A stretch of DNA of 64,000 nucleotides, taken from the NCBI GenBank assembly GCA_026874595.1, contig CM049311.1, forward strand, positions 65,141,953 to 65,205,952. Reading direction: 5' to 3'. A model generated the notes under the pieces. The model was not told where the DNA came from. It saw only the letters and a program-made list of their open reading frames with translations, and made no database searches. This DNA is from Sipunculus nudus (taxonomy: Eukaryota > Annelida > Sipuncula > Golfingiida > Sipunculidae). Below, piece after piece: positions 1 through 13,100 of the stretch (its first letter is position 1; each line of letters starts with the position of its first letter). Position numbers and translations under genes: made by a program.

Positions 1-490
1 AAATAATAACGGTTCCGCAATTTATGAATTATTAAATTGTGGATGGACAACCCCTGAAACATGACATCCTGCTTACGACTGGTTTGGCCATGTGTGTGTG
101 TGTGTTGGGGGGGGGGGGGAGCGTTTGCTTACCTCAGAAAAATATAACAGAGACAACTTTCTTAAGGAAACCCATGGGAAAATACCCTTAAATACCCAAA
201 AATTTCAGATAGTTGAGAAAAATAAATTAAATGATGTTTTATTATACTGTTAACTCATCGCTTGATATGCTAATTAATATAAAATAATCTTTCCAAATTA
301 TAGCTTCTTTTACTTTTTTGGTATATTGTCATAGTGAAACTATTTCTGAATGTGTATATTGATATCCCGTCAACTAATAACTAATTTAATTCCAAAAGCA
401 TTGACAGAGATCTTACGTTTACGTTAAGAATTTAATAGTTAACACTTTATAAACCAGTTTCTAACATTTCGCGCGTTCTTTTATCTTTAG
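1..490. other. Intron sequence upstream of the first visible P450 exon
   Basis: AT-rich sequence without a recognisable exon. It contains a GT run followed by a G homopolymer near 95-120. It ends with a pyrimidine-rich stretch and the AG at 489-490 that serves as splice acceptor for the P450 exon starting at 491. The N-terminal P450 exons must lie upstream of the window. Confidence 0.7.
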
Positions 491-2462
491 GGATATCAAA
501 TAGTCCAAACTGGCGGGCTCTCCGGGGAAGGACACTGAAGGCGTTAAAGGAGTTCGGAATGGGCCGTACATTGATGGAGGGCCAGATATTAGAAGAGACT
601 AACAGGTTTATCACGGAACTATCCAAATCTGACGGACAAGCCATCGATCCATGTACACTTCTTAACAGCCTCACATTCAACGTCATATGTTCAGTTGTTA
701 TGGATAAACGACTTTTACACAATGACCAAAGCTTCCACGAATATCTCGCCAAAATGATGTATTTGCACACTTCTGGAAACGTTTTTGGTCTCCTTATGCT
801 GTTTCCTTGGTTGAAGTATATCCCCGGTGACCTGTTCGAGTTTTATAAAGCTAAACACGTATACCACTCAATGGTTTCATTTCATGCAAATGTTTGGCGG
901 CAGCACAAGCAAACCAGAACACAACAGGAACCACGTGATGTCATGGACCTATTCACAGACGAACAGGCAGCATTATCGGAAAGCGGAAAAACTGAGTTGC
1001 TCGGTGATTTTTTTTATGTATATTAACATATAGATCGGGTAGCTCTAATTTACTCGCATATCCGACTAATACCATATCATATAATTTAATATAATTTACG
1101 TAATTCAGCGTAGATATAAGAAATATAATGCAGTATCATTAATTATTGTAAATGGGAATATCCGTTTCCATGTGATTTACATATAATGAACCCTGAATTT
1201 CATTACCCTACTAGAGATTTTGAACCTATCGAACTTATAGCGGTGATAATAAATTTGCGTTTTATCTATAAGCATGCTGCAGTGATTAGATAATTTCATC
1301 CCAGTTTAATTCATATTAAAACATTTAATAATACAGGAAAAAAGTCACATAATTTGATTCTTTAGAAAGAATTCACCCACAGACATATTCAGAATGCTGC
1401 GTATAACATTGCTGTTTTAAATCCAATAGAATATATCCACAGAGCGTGATTTCATTGCCACAACATACGAGATGGTTGCTGCCGGTACGGAGACCACTGC
1501 CTCCACTTTAAGCTGGAGCATCGTGTTCCTGATGAGGCACCCGGAAGTACAACGTGAGCTCCAGGCGGAAGTGGACCGTCACCTGGGTTATAATGGCGTC
1601 CCGACTTACAGCATGCGGCTTCAAATGACCAAAATGGAGGCTTTTATATTGGAGGTGCATGGAACTCCTTTAACATCTAATTAATGTATGGCACATTTTG
1701 GTAAAGAAATAACCATATAGCAGCTGCGTATTTGAAAAAACTACCTATTTCCTAAACTACTTAACAAATATACCATTTGTCAATTTGTCGCATTGTGCTT
1801 TGCAGGACGATTCGATATTATCAAACTTTTAATGTGCTCATCGTTATATAATCAAAATATACTCGGGTAATTTTCTATACTCTACATCTTAATTATTCTC
1901 CTGATCTGTAGTCCCTCCGGCTTGGTGCAGTTGTTCCGTTCGGACTGCCACATACAGCGTACGAGGACTCCTTAATCAATGGCTACAGAATTCCAAAAGG
2001 AGCGACGATTATAGCCAATCTCTATGGAGTGTTATATGACCGAGAGATCTGGGGAGACCCAGAGCAGTTCCGCCCGTGGCGCTTCCTGGCGGACGATGGC
2101 AAAATCCGTAGTGACCTCGCTTCCAATGTGGTATCATTCAGCGTAGGTTAGTCAATTCCCGATGAATTGTAAAATGTGTAAATGTAATTGTTAACGTTAT
2201 TGGTCTTACGATTTACCGTTGTGGTAAAACCCGTGTGATTTTCATGTGTGTTACTATAATTGCTTTTGTTTCAGGAAGAAGAGAATGTGTAGGCGCATTA
2301 TTGGCCAGAATGGAACTCTTCCTGATTGCCTGCTGCCTGATTCAGAAATTTTCGTTTTTCCCGCCAGATGGGAGTGATCCGTATAAAATCGACGGCCATC
2401 TTGGTGTAACATACATCCCGCAACCATACCAAGTACTTATCAAACGGAGAAAACACGATTAA
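491..2462 (+). CDS. Cytochrome P450, CYP2 clan, last four exons (5' partial)
   Basis: Haem-thiolate monooxygenase, normally anchored in the ER and fed by NADPH-P450 reductase; the substrate cannot be inferred. I place exons at 491-1003, 1443-1654, 1912-2146 and 2275-2462 (TAA stop). All introns are GT-AG, and phases (1, 0, 1) join without a frame break. The visible part is about 381 residues of a usual ~500. Diagnostic motifs appear in order. The C-helix WxxxR is WRALR at 511. The I-helix oxygen-binding motif is AGTETT near 1478. The K-helix ExxR (ESLR) is split exactly across the junction 1654/1912. PEQFRPWRF follows near 2061. The haem loop FSVGRRECVG carries the Cys ligand and spans the last intron. 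The FGMG after helix C and the ARMELF after the haem loop are typical of the CYP2 clan. No lesion is visible, so the gene looks intact. Exact CYP family is unassigned. Confidence 0.95.
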
Positions 2463-2925
2463 ACATCAAAAACTGTTTAACACAAAAAGAAAAGCAAACA
2501 AAGAATCAGTGAAATCATCACACTGTTCACATCATCGTTCTATTATATCTTGCTTTAACATTTACCGTTTTACTCTCGTTTGATAACCTTGCTTCAAATT
2601 AACGTTTAAGTATTTTATTTTAATTTTATGAATATATATAGCTATATAGATATGTTCGTTCTGATTAATTTGAAAACATCTTGACTTCAATATTTCATTT
2701 ATCACAATCATTTGGTTACCTCGGTTAACTTTACGTTAAAGTTTTTCTCGCTCTGTAAATCAACGCATTTTTTTATTTATATGAATGCAGATGGTTAAAA
2801 ACGGAACAATAATAATGATTTCTGACCGTACTTTTACTGAACGAGTAGTTCCCACATTTTTATAAACATTTTACTTCTGCTGAAACTTTATAGCTTGCAG
2901 GAAATCGAAGATTTCTTAAAGCATG
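2463..2925. other. 3' flank of the P450 gene
   Basis: AT-rich sequence after the stop codon, presumably 3' UTR and intergenic DNA. I did not find an unambiguous AATAAA signal close to the stop. No other gene is supported. Confidence 0.5.
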
Positions 2926-5900
2926 TTGGTCAATTGCGTATGTCTGTTTGTGGGGGTGTTTGTTTATTTGTCAGTATTATGCTGGCCACAGTTTTTCAAT
3001 AATCGCTTTGAATATTTTTCAGTTGATAGACAATTAAAAGTCCTGGCTGCCTGCTCTTTGTGGTCAACATAGGTTCAAGGTCAATTAAGGCAATAAAAAA
3101 AAGAGTCGAAAATTTATTTTCATCATAACGTTGTCAATATTTGCCTTATCTTCGCAAGTTTAGGCTCATTAGGCTAATTTTCTTCCTCTTTATCTTCTTC
3201 ATAAAAGGGACTGGTCATCTTGCTTCAACTTTATGTCGCTTTGTCAGTATGTCTGTCTGTGTGTCAGTTGTCCTCAATTTCGCCTTCTTGTTGGTTCTTG
3301 TATCTTGCATATAGCTTTCTACAGGCCACAATTTTACAGGAGTCATTTTGAAACTGATACATCTTTAGTCGTGCACTAATATCCCGAGATTAATTTTTCA
3401 TTTGAGGAAAATAAGCGCTTTCATTGAGGAAAATAGTTGCTAGCGGCGCTGCACTCGAAAAACTTCAACTTATTATTTTACTTGCCATAGCTTATTTTCT
3501 TTTTTAGGGGTCTTCTCCAAAAGGAATCCTCTTGAAACTGGTACATCTTATGTCATACGAAAATATCTCAAAGGAGATTTTTCATTTTCGGGATATGGCC
3601 GCCAGGGGGCGCTGCAATCGAACCACTCCTTTACATGATTTTTTGGCCATATCTCCAAAACTTTAAACCTCAATTATATAAACGATAGCTTATTTTCTTT
3701 CTCTTGGTCTTAAGCTTCATTACATGTTCAAGTCATCTTGTCTCAACTTTGTGTCCCTTTTTCAGTATGTCAGTCACTTCAAAATACTTTAAAATGTAAT
3801 TTCCTCTTACCTTTGTCACTTGTGGTTGTCACAACCTGGCTCATTTTTTCATCTTCGTCTTCTGCATAACTAAGTCAAGTCAACTGGTCTTCACTTTTAT
3901 ATCACTTTGTCAAAATGTTTTTTCTGTTTGTCTGTTGTCCTCAAATTTGTCTTCCTGATGTTTCTTGCCTCTGTTATATAGCATTTAACAGGCCACAATT
4001 CAGTAGAAATCATTTTGTAACTTAAACATATTGTATTTCGAAACAAGTGCTTGAAGCTGTTTGTGGCCCGTTTTCTTCCTGTTCGTCTTCTTTATGAAGT
4101 GATTAAATTACTAGCCTTCCACTCTGTTAGTTTGACAGTATGTCGGTCCGTTTGCCAGTTGGCCTAAATATCGCCTTCTTCCTGGTTCTTGTCTCTGACA
4201 TATAGATTCTACAGGCCACGGTTTTGCAGGAATCTCTTTGTAACTTACACATAACGTATATCGAAACGATTTCTTAAAGTTGTATATATAATTTTTTAAT
4301 AAGTCAATTTTCATTTTCAAATCATGTCAAAATTTTAATTCTCCCACAACGTTTTCAATATTGATCCTATTATTCACAAATTATGGATCATATGGATCTG
4401 TAAGTCACCTGAGCTATAGCGATCATCCTTTGTCCCTCGTCCGTCCGGCCGTCTGTCGGTTAACAGGGCACAAATCGTAACCGCTGGACCTGGAATCTTC
4501 TAACTTGACATCCCGGGAGGTCCATGAAAATTCTCCTTGAAAACCTAAAATTAGGTCTCTGTTACTCATATTCTTACAGCTATGGGGTTCAGATGTACCC
4601 CCCCCCCCCCCCCAGAATAATGGAAAATTTGATACAAAAGCTCAAGTATCTGAACAACTAATGCATAATTAACCATGATTTTTTGCATGGATATTGGTCA
4701 TGGAATGTTTCCTCACTTTCTGCAGACTGATGGCGCCACCTGTATTTTTTTTTTTTACAAATTTGTTTACTCTATTTTTGAGACCTTAAAAATGCAGTCA
4801 TCTGTTAACAGGGCACAAATTGTTTCCACTGAACCTAGAATCTTCTATCTTGACATGAAGGGAGGCCCATGAAAAGTCTCGTTGGAAACCTGGAATTAAG
4901 TCTCTGTTACCCATATTCTTTGAGGTATGGGGCTCTGAAGTACCCCGAAGAATAATTGAAAATTTGATACAAAGGCTCTTAGTATCTCAAGAAATAGTTC
5001 ATGGATTGCCATGATTCTTTGCATGCTTATTCATCATGGATTGTTTCCTCAATTCCTGCTGACTCGTGGCACCACATGTATATGTTCAATTTTTTTATGA
5101 TTTATTTTCTCTATTTTTGAGACCTTAAAAGATGCAGTCATCTATTAACAAGGCACAAAAAGTAACCATTGGACCTAGAATCTTCTATCTTGACATGCTG
5201 TGAGGTCAATAAAATATATCCGTGGAAACCTGAAATTAGGTCTCTGTTACCCGTATCCTCTGAGCTATAGACCCCTAAGAATAACTTAAAATTTGACACA
5301 AAAGCTCTAGTATCTCAACAAATTGTGCAATCATTGCCATGATTCTTTGTATGGATATTCATCATGGAGTGTTTCATCAGTTCTTGGAGACTGGTGGTGC
5401 GACCTGGAATTTTTCCAAATTTTATGCATTTTCTCTCTATTTTTGAGGCCTTCAAAGATGCGGTCGTCTGTAAACAGGACAGGGGCGTCAATGAAAAATA
5501 TCCTTGGAAACCTGAAATTAGGTCTCTGTTACCCATATTCTCTGAGCTAAGGGGCTAATAAGCACCACTAGCATAATTGAAAATTTGATACCACAGCAGA
5601 TCACAAATTATAACCATTGGACCTAGAATTTTCTAACTTAAAATCCAGGAAGTTCCATGAAAAGTCTCCTTAGAAACATGAAATTAGGTCTATGTTACCC
5701 ATATTCTATGAGCAATGGGGCTTATAAGCACGCCCCAGAATATTTGAAAATTTGAGACCAAAGTAGGGCACAAATCATAACCATTGGACCCAGAATCTTC
5801 TCACTTGGCATCCTGAGAGTTCCTCAAAAGTTCTCCCCTCAAAACCTGAACTTGGGTCACTGTGACCTATATTCTCAGAGTTTTGGGGTATGTTTGAGCA

Positions 5901-6488
5901 TCCCAGAAGTAATGGCAAATACACACAAATTGCCAGGCTCCTCAGGAAAGGCTGGTTGGATTGTCGTTAAATTTGGTGTGCTAATGGGTCTTGATGAACT
6001 TAAGCTAATATGCATGAATGATGATGCCACCTATATTATCTTAATAAGTTTCCTGTGCAAGGACATATTGTCGACCTGTCAGTCGGCTGAGCGTCATGAC
6101 CCATGGGTCACTTGTTTTATCTAGTTACCTGTGTTTCACTCTGTCAGTGTGTCAGTATGCCTGTCCATTTGTCAGTTGTCCTCAATTTTGCTTGCTTGCT
6201 CGTTTCTCAGTCTCAAAGAAAACATTCTTAAGCAACTGTTTTACAGGAATCATTTTCTATCATACACATTTGCTATATATCAAGAATTTTTATTGGTTAA
6301 ATAGGCCAAAGGTCAGGGATATTAAAACTGCAAAACAGTGTTCCCTTCACATCTTTGTAAAAAAAACAATCACAGCCACATAAACTGAACCTCATTTTCG
6401 TCAAACTGCCCTCACTGACCTTTACTTTGACCTTGGTAAAACTGTTTGTTTGAATACCGGCAAGGGCGTGACCTCTGGTCATCTTGTT
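2926..6488 (+). mobile_element. F4 tandem-core element, HINE/pearl-like (interrupted)
   Basis: Diverged repeat units carry a TGTCTGTCTG-like run, then 'TTGTCCTCAA', then 'ACAGGCCACAATTTTACAGG'. They recur near 3238, 3895, 4125 and 6130. The 3' end shows an inverted repeat TGACC-TCT-GGTCA (6469-6481), one spacer base, then CTTGTT at 6483-6488. That is the same 3' layout as the other element families in this window. Between about 4395 and 6117 the element is interrupted by an F2 element. The 5' boundary is uncertain. No coding capacity is seen. Confidence 0.6.
4395..6117 (+). mobile_element. F2 tandem-core element nested in F4
   Basis: The degenerate head near 4400 (AAGTCACCTGAGCTATAGCG) is followed by a TCCGTCCGG-rich run. 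Repeated core units start at 'GGCACAAATCGTAACC'-like anchors near 4467, 4812, 5152, 5590 and 5766. Each unit includes 'GAAATTAGGTCTCTGTTACC', and one includes 'GGCGCCACCTGTATTT'. The tail at 6085-6117 has GGCTGAGC, the palindrome TGACCCATGGGTCA and CTTGTT. F4-type sequence occurs on both sides, so this is an insertion into F4. A poly-C tract near 4597 sits where the other copies have a short C run. Confidence 0.7.
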
Positions 6489-7351
6489 TTATTAGTGGAG
6501 ATGACTCTCTTTCCTGAAAATATGAGGGAAATATTTTCACTTATGTACTGTTATGAACAATGTACTGAAACAATGAGCTCGTTTCCTTTATGAAATGTTC
6601 ATGTTGTAGAGCTGATTAATCAATATGTATGTAGGATCAATATCTTGCATAATATCTTGGAGCATTTATGGACTTTTATATACTTGGTTTAATATGTGTC
6701 CAGGTTGTGATACAGCTATAAGTTTGTTTTAACTGAAAAAAAAAACTTCACAAAGTGCTTAATGGTTAAATATTTAGAAGGATCATACTTGAATTCCTAA
6801 GATTGTTTATGTCAGAAGTAATTGGCTCATATCATATATGTATTGTTTGACAAGGTAATTGCTTGTAATATGTATAACAAAGAGTTCAGTTTGTATATCC
6901 CGACATTTCTACAAATTACTTTATACATAATGGAAGGCTATACTTCAATTTTGCCCTGCAGTCGTTAGAAAAAGAAGCCTGAAGAAGATGGTCAGGTAAA
7001 TAATTTTGTGTGATAGTTGAAATGCGTAGTGCTGGGAGAGAATAGTTCTTTAAATGGACGCTTTCTTTGAAAACCGTGGAATGCGGGAGATGTGAAGATG
7101 CCAATATTTTCGTTATTTCTGACAACGCTTCATGGCATACAGGTACACTGTCAATCAACATAAACCAGACAATCGTTAGCATTTTTGTGTACTTTCTAAT
7201 AATACAAAACATGAGCGAGAAAAGTTCCGTTTTAGCACAGCACATTGGTAAACCCCTTGGCATGTTTGTTAAATATATGACCGCTTAAGCACAAGCTTGG
7301 CTCGCACGGGTTACAGGACGCAGGCAGCTTGCAGGCGATTCAGGAAATGAC

Positions 7352-7369
7352 CCGTCTCCATGGAGACGG
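7352..7369. promoter_or_regulatory. Perfect palindrome resembling an RFX X-box
   Basis: CCGTCTCCATGGAGACGG is its own reverse complement over 18 bp. Its core GTCTCCATGGAGAC resembles the palindromic RFX X-box (GTTNCCATGGNAAC), which recruits RFX factors, for example at ciliary genes. No gene start is evident beside it, so function is only a suggestion. Confidence 0.35.
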
Positions 7370-8281
7370 TGTTTGAGTTTGTGTTGTGAGCTCGCATGTA
7401 TACTATGGTCAATTTATCATTCTCAGCATAATATTGAGATGATTGGCCGTTTACCACAATATGAATGAAACCTGATGCAAGGCCACTGCGATACATTCCT
7501 GATATTACTTGTATCACGACCGGAGTAGGCTTACAAGCCCCATTATCCGATTGCCTACTGAGTCGGGTTGTCCCGGCTCCAATACACCCTGTTTACAAAC
7601 GCAAGCATTTCTGTAATTTCGGGTGCAGTCTGATAGAACATCCGTTATATTTGTGTCGCATCAGTTATTATTTCAGCATAATGCATTGTTTGGGTATCAT
7701 TCCGCCCAGTTCACGGGAACGAGAATCTTATGATCATAACCATTTACAACGCATCGTAAGAAAGGCCTCATGACCTAAGGTAGTTCTTATCATGTATTTT
7801 TTTTACCTTTGGCCGGTCAGAGACATAGTGGCTGTCTGCTGGTTTGGATCTGATTAGGTGGCAACCCTGAACATGGTATAATGTATGTGAATAAGTATCA
7901 GAACTGCAATATATAAAATAAGAAAATCACAAATTAGATAACAAATATAAATAAAAAGAGTACAAAAAGGAGAATAGATTAAATCAAGTCAACACAGTGC
8001 ATTTTAATGGACATGTATGAGTATTCTGTTATCCTGCATATTACTAAGATTAAAGCTACAGAAAAAAACACAAACCCAAAAACTTTATATGTATGCGTTG
8101 TGAGTTTCAAGGTCTAATACTTCATGGCATAGAGGAGCATTTTCGTGGATTATTGACTAAGAATGCTGACTATTAAAATGCCAAAGCCCATATGTGCTCT
8201 TGTGACGTTGTAATCATATTAAACAAACTTAACACTTGTTTGTATTTTATAGATAGATCGATTGATAATGTTTAAAGCAGA

Positions 8282-8577
8282 CTCACGGTCCATATACATA
8301 CATATATGAGTCAATATACACATAATATGCATAGACATAAAAAGAAAAACAAAAAGATATAGATACATATACATATATATACACAAACACATATACATAC
8401 ACATACATGCATATAAAAACATACACATTCCTGCGCATAAACATATATATAAATATATATTTATATATATATATATACAAACATGCATATACATTCATAT
8501 ACATATTATACACGCATACATATATACATAAATATACAAACATATACACATACATATACAATATATATATATATACA
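8282..8577. repeat. TATATACATA-type microsatellite
   Basis: About 300 bp of alternating purine-pyrimidine sequence built from ATACAT, ATATAC and TATATA. It creates long spurious ORFs on both strands that are rich in Tyr, Met, Ile and Cys. Confidence 0.85.
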
Positions 8578-9147
8578 AGGAATGAACCGCGACAACGGAT
8601 ATCTTGTCCATTGCATAGACTAAACTATAAAGCTGACCTCACACTTGCACCAGATGACCCGTCGACTTTGACATCTTGTCTCCAAGGAAAAGCTTATAAA
8701 AAAAGGTGTCAGCCATGACACTCCAATGTCCCCCCTCACATTTTAAAAGGAGGTAGTGGGCGACCAAGTACATTTTTCCCCTCACTCTTTCGGTCAAACC
8801 TTTTTACAAGAAAATTGATTAATTCCTTTTCTGATCTTTACACAATTATATTTCAGGAATGCATTACATATTATGACAATTAAGTATTTCACATATCTGT
8901 ACTGCTGTACTGCATGAGTAATGAGTATTGTAAGGGTCGCTGTTGCACCATTTCGGGTCTTGGCGTATTAAGCCAGCTCCATATGCTGGCAAATATATCG
9001 ACCATAATCTTAATCCAATGTAGAGAATTATGCCTTAAGGATTTAAGATCTAGGTCTCACTGTATGGCCTATCTAAATTTATCGCGTTTCAACGTGACAC
9101 CAACGCAAGGGAAAGATAATTGTCGCGTGGGAAAGATATAGGCCTAC

Positions 9148-9470
9148 TAGTACATCAGCCAGGGGTATTATCGGTACCAATTTGGTTACAATTGCTATCA
9201 ATGTTTTTTTGAAAGGTGTGTGTATGTAGATAATAAAAATGCCTGATAGCAGTGTGAGAGTGGTAGCTTTCTGTAAAATATCAGCCTATTTTGAAAAGTA
9301 CTTTCATCGAAATTTGTAATATTTGTGGAACATACTCTTATACATATTATTTATTTATGACACCTTCTATGTTAATTTATATGTACTACACTTGGTATCA
9401 GGTGATAGCTGACACTTAGGGCTTTCATATGATGTATTTTTCAAGAAAATAGCAATGTTAATAATAGAAA
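9148..9470 (+). repeat. Left terminal inverted repeat of the transposon
   Basis: It pairs, inverted, with 15010-15334. Matching blocks are TAGTAC-TCAGC at the tip, GGTACC at 9173, TAATAAAAATGCCTG at about 9231, GTGGTAGCTTTC at about 9259 and GGCTTTCA-ATGATGTAT at about 9419. Similarity is imperfect with small indels, indicating an old insertion. The inner limit is approximate. Confidence 0.75.
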
Positions 9471-10112
9471 TATAAATATTTTCCTTAATCCTGCCACTAG
9501 GTAATTTGTAAATTTTAGTCTAATTTATATAAAGGAAACATGATTGTATTCTTCCAACAAGCCCAATCATGATATGTTTGGCTGATATATATTTTCAGGT
9601 GATTTATGAGTTCTGAAATCTGTTATTTGAAAATGCTTGTCAAGTATTTTTTAATATAATTATGTATTATGCACGTCTAGGGTGAAAAATGGAGAGGACG
9701 ACAAGTAAAAATTTAAAACAGCATATTTTTATTTATAAGTTTGTTGTATTAGTTTTATATCACGTATGATAGTCTTTTCTGTACTTGCAGACCTGACTTA
9801 AACCAGCAGGTAACATTGTTGATAATTGTGTTGATAGTTTTCTTAATTGTTCAGTTGAAAAGTTTTGTTAATTTTTTTGTTTTATAGCAATGTTCCTAAT
9901 CTACAACATAGATGTGTATAGTTTTCACACTGAATGTTTTATTGCATGATATACAGGGTAAGAATAAATATAATAAATATTAACACTTTAGCTAGTGATA
10001 TGTAATTATTGAAAATAATGCAATGACAGTAAAATACTTAAACAAATCATTATTTATTTTTACAGTAAGTCTTTTTATTAGAAAAATATAGTCAATTATA
10101 ACTTTCAGGAAA

Positions 10113-13100
10113 ATGGCTAGCAAACAAGAGCATAAAACTGGTGAAAGCTCAACATCACAACCAAATTCTCAAACCACAGGTCCAACATGTATTATCCATT
10201 GCACAGATGAACACCCAAATTCAAACCTAACCAGCTTGAGAGATCTTTCCTCCTGGGAAACACTTAAAAATGCTGCCAAAATCAGAAATCACAAGAAATT
10301 ATTGGAAATTGCCAGTCGTACTCCAGAAAATCAAATTCCTGTTGCACTACCACAGAAAATGCAGAAGCAGATTTACCTTGAAAAGAGACCTTGAATCTCT
10401 TAAATCCAAGGACACTGAAATAAATCCAGATGATGAATTTATAGCAAAGCGCCCATCGAGACAGATTCCAACATCTTCGTCTAGAATACATGAAAAGAAA
10501 TGCATATTCTGTGAAAAAGTGAAATACGTAAAAAAACAGAGGACAAGAGAACCTCCCAGGAAATGTGTAGATTTACGTGCAGATAGCACTCTCAGAAAAA
10601 TTGCAATAGCAAAGGGGGACAGCAAAATTCTATCTTCGACTACAAGAGAATTAGTTGCTGCTGAGGCCCCTTATCACACATCTTGCTACAAGTTTTATAC
10701 TAAGCAAACAGAAAAACATGAGAGTGATTCTGACGAGGAATTAGATTATCAGACAATAGAAAGAGAAGCATACCAAGAGTTGTATCAGTTCATCAGAAAT
10801 GATCTGAGCCTACAGCCCCGAATCATAAGAACGTCAGAACTGACTGCACAGTTAACAGATTATATTCTGTCAAAAGGTGTTGTCGAGATTACCAAATCAG
10901 AAGAGTGTTGGCCACATTTACCAGCATCCCTGAATTCTGCTGCCTATATAATTCCAGATTTGTTGAAACGGTTCCTTTTCTGCATTCTGACTGGTGACCT
11001 GCAGCCAACAGAAGTATCTGACCGGGTGCAGTGGTTGGTGGATTCCTTTAGCCAGGATCTGATATACGCGGTAACATGTGGAAGGCAAAAGCCTCCCAAA
11101 CATATCTTGTTAGCAGAAGCAGTAAAAAGCCGAACGGGTAACGTCGAGCTGATGCAGGCACTGAATCGACTAGGCCATGCAGTTTCCTATGACCAGATAG
11201 AAGAGAATGAAACTGGCTTATGTCTCCTGAAAATGGCTGATAGTCAAAATACAAACACCGTACTTCCTGAAAATATATATCCATATATCTTTACTACAAT
11301 GGCTTCGATCTTTTAGAAGAAACATTAAGTGGACGTGGAACCAGCCATCGTGTAAATGGAATTATAATTCAGCCAACAGTATATGGGCCACATTTGCGTC
11401 GTACTGAAGCACCCTCTCTGGTTAAGCGCAAACAAAGAAGTATCTTCATTGATGACCTGCATTTGCCATGTTATAACAGTGGTGACAGAGTTGGCCCTGG
11501 TGTCTTGAAGACAAAACAAAATGATTACACTTACGCACTATTTGCTAAAGTGGCAGAATGTATGTGGAAAAACAGTCAGCAATTTGAGGGCATCATTATC
11601 CGGATGGGTAAATTCCATACAATTTGCAACCTTTTGAGCATAATTGGAAAACGATACCAAGATGCAGGATTAAGGGATTTGTGCATTGAATCTGGTGTCG
11701 TAGCTGAGGGTTCAGTTGCTGCTGCAATTATGGAAGGACGCCATTACAATAGAGCAGTGAGAATACACAAATATGTGTATGAAGCTTTTATGCGACTTGC
11801 GTACAGAGGCTTTCAGACATGAGTATATGAGGTGCATCCAGGGAAAAACAAGGTTCTTCAAGACCTACAGGAAGATGTTCCAGGGCCATGTGATAATGTC
11901 AGTAAGGTACACTTTGAGGCAACTTTGCAGAGTCAAACATTTGAAGAGTTTGTGGATTTGTTCGGTCAATACCTTGAACATTTGCGTCACAGTAATGGCT
12001 CCCTTTCATCATACTGGATGTCGTATGTTGTCATAGTTGGTAATGTTTTGCTTGGGCTACTAAGAGCATCACGAGAAGGAGATTGGACCCTCTACATGTC
12101 CGCCGTTCGGGACCTCATACCTTGGTGCTTTGCGTATGACAAAGTAAACTACGCACGTTACTTGCCAGTTTACTATGCTTCAATGTCAAATCTGGAACGA
12201 GATCATCCTGATGTATATCAACATTTCATAAATGGAGGTTTTGCAGTGCAGATTGGAGACCAAAATCCATTTGGCCGCATACCTGTAGATCAGGCCTGCG
12301 AAGAAACTGTGAATAAGGATAGTAAAACTCCAGGCGGTGTGAAAAAATACAGTTTAAGAGCGGGAGCAGTAGCTCGGTTTTACATGATAGCAGAGCATCG
12401 CTCAGCCTTTCTCCTTCAGTTTCGTTGTATGACAGGGCTGCATAAGCCTGATCTGCAACATACTGAACTCCAAAAGACAAGAATAACAAAAGATGAGACA
12501 GCAGTAAACAGCATAGTAGCCACAATAGAAAACTGGGTGAATCCATTTGACGTCACCAGAACTTGATTAGTTTATCAACTGCTGTTTCTGCCACCAAAGA
12601 AGTACAAGAAGACCTTCTCAAAGCAAAGGAAATAGGTGAAGCTGCATACCAAGCATGTAAAGAGGAGCGATTGGACCAGGAACCAGCCAATGTCAAGTTT
12701 AATGAACCGATATATAAAAGGAAACTGCAGACTTTTACCAATGTCAGCAAAAGAAACATTAACATAAGGGCAAAAGGTAAAGAAGTTATGCTGACAGCAG
12801 ACAGAAAACTGTTTGGACAAATGCTCCTGATTGCCCAAACTCGGAAAAATCTGCAAATGAAAGATGTATTGTGCCATCCTTTGGGACCATTACCTTGGTC
12901 CCTTGCAACAACAGATGGTAGACTAAGAAAAACAAACAAACCAACTCTGGCAAAGGAGCTGCAGAAGAATATCCCATCTACAGAAAACATACCTCAACCA
13001 TCAGCTGTCATCATAGATGGGATGGCGCTAGAGCAGAGGATGAAAGGTGATCAGAAAACATTTGGACAACTAGCATCTGCTGTACTTTCTTCCTCCTTGA

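Larger units (their letters stand above)
6489..9147. other. Intergenic stretch between repeats and transposon
   Basis: No convincing gene. ORFs at 7067-7288 and 7465-7773 resemble nothing I know and lack splice or codon evidence. The stretch contains a perfect 18-bp palindrome at 7352-7369 and a (CA/TA)-rich microsatellite at about 8282-8577; both are listed separately. Confidence 0.5.

Noticed and set aside
7067-7773. Two ORFs of 73 and 102 codons
   Set aside because: No family recognised and no splice or start context; they may be chance ORFs.
8219-8561. Tyr/Met/Cys-rich ORFs on the minus strand and an Ile/Tyr-rich ORF on the plus strand
   Set aside because: They are translations of the TATATACATA microsatellite.
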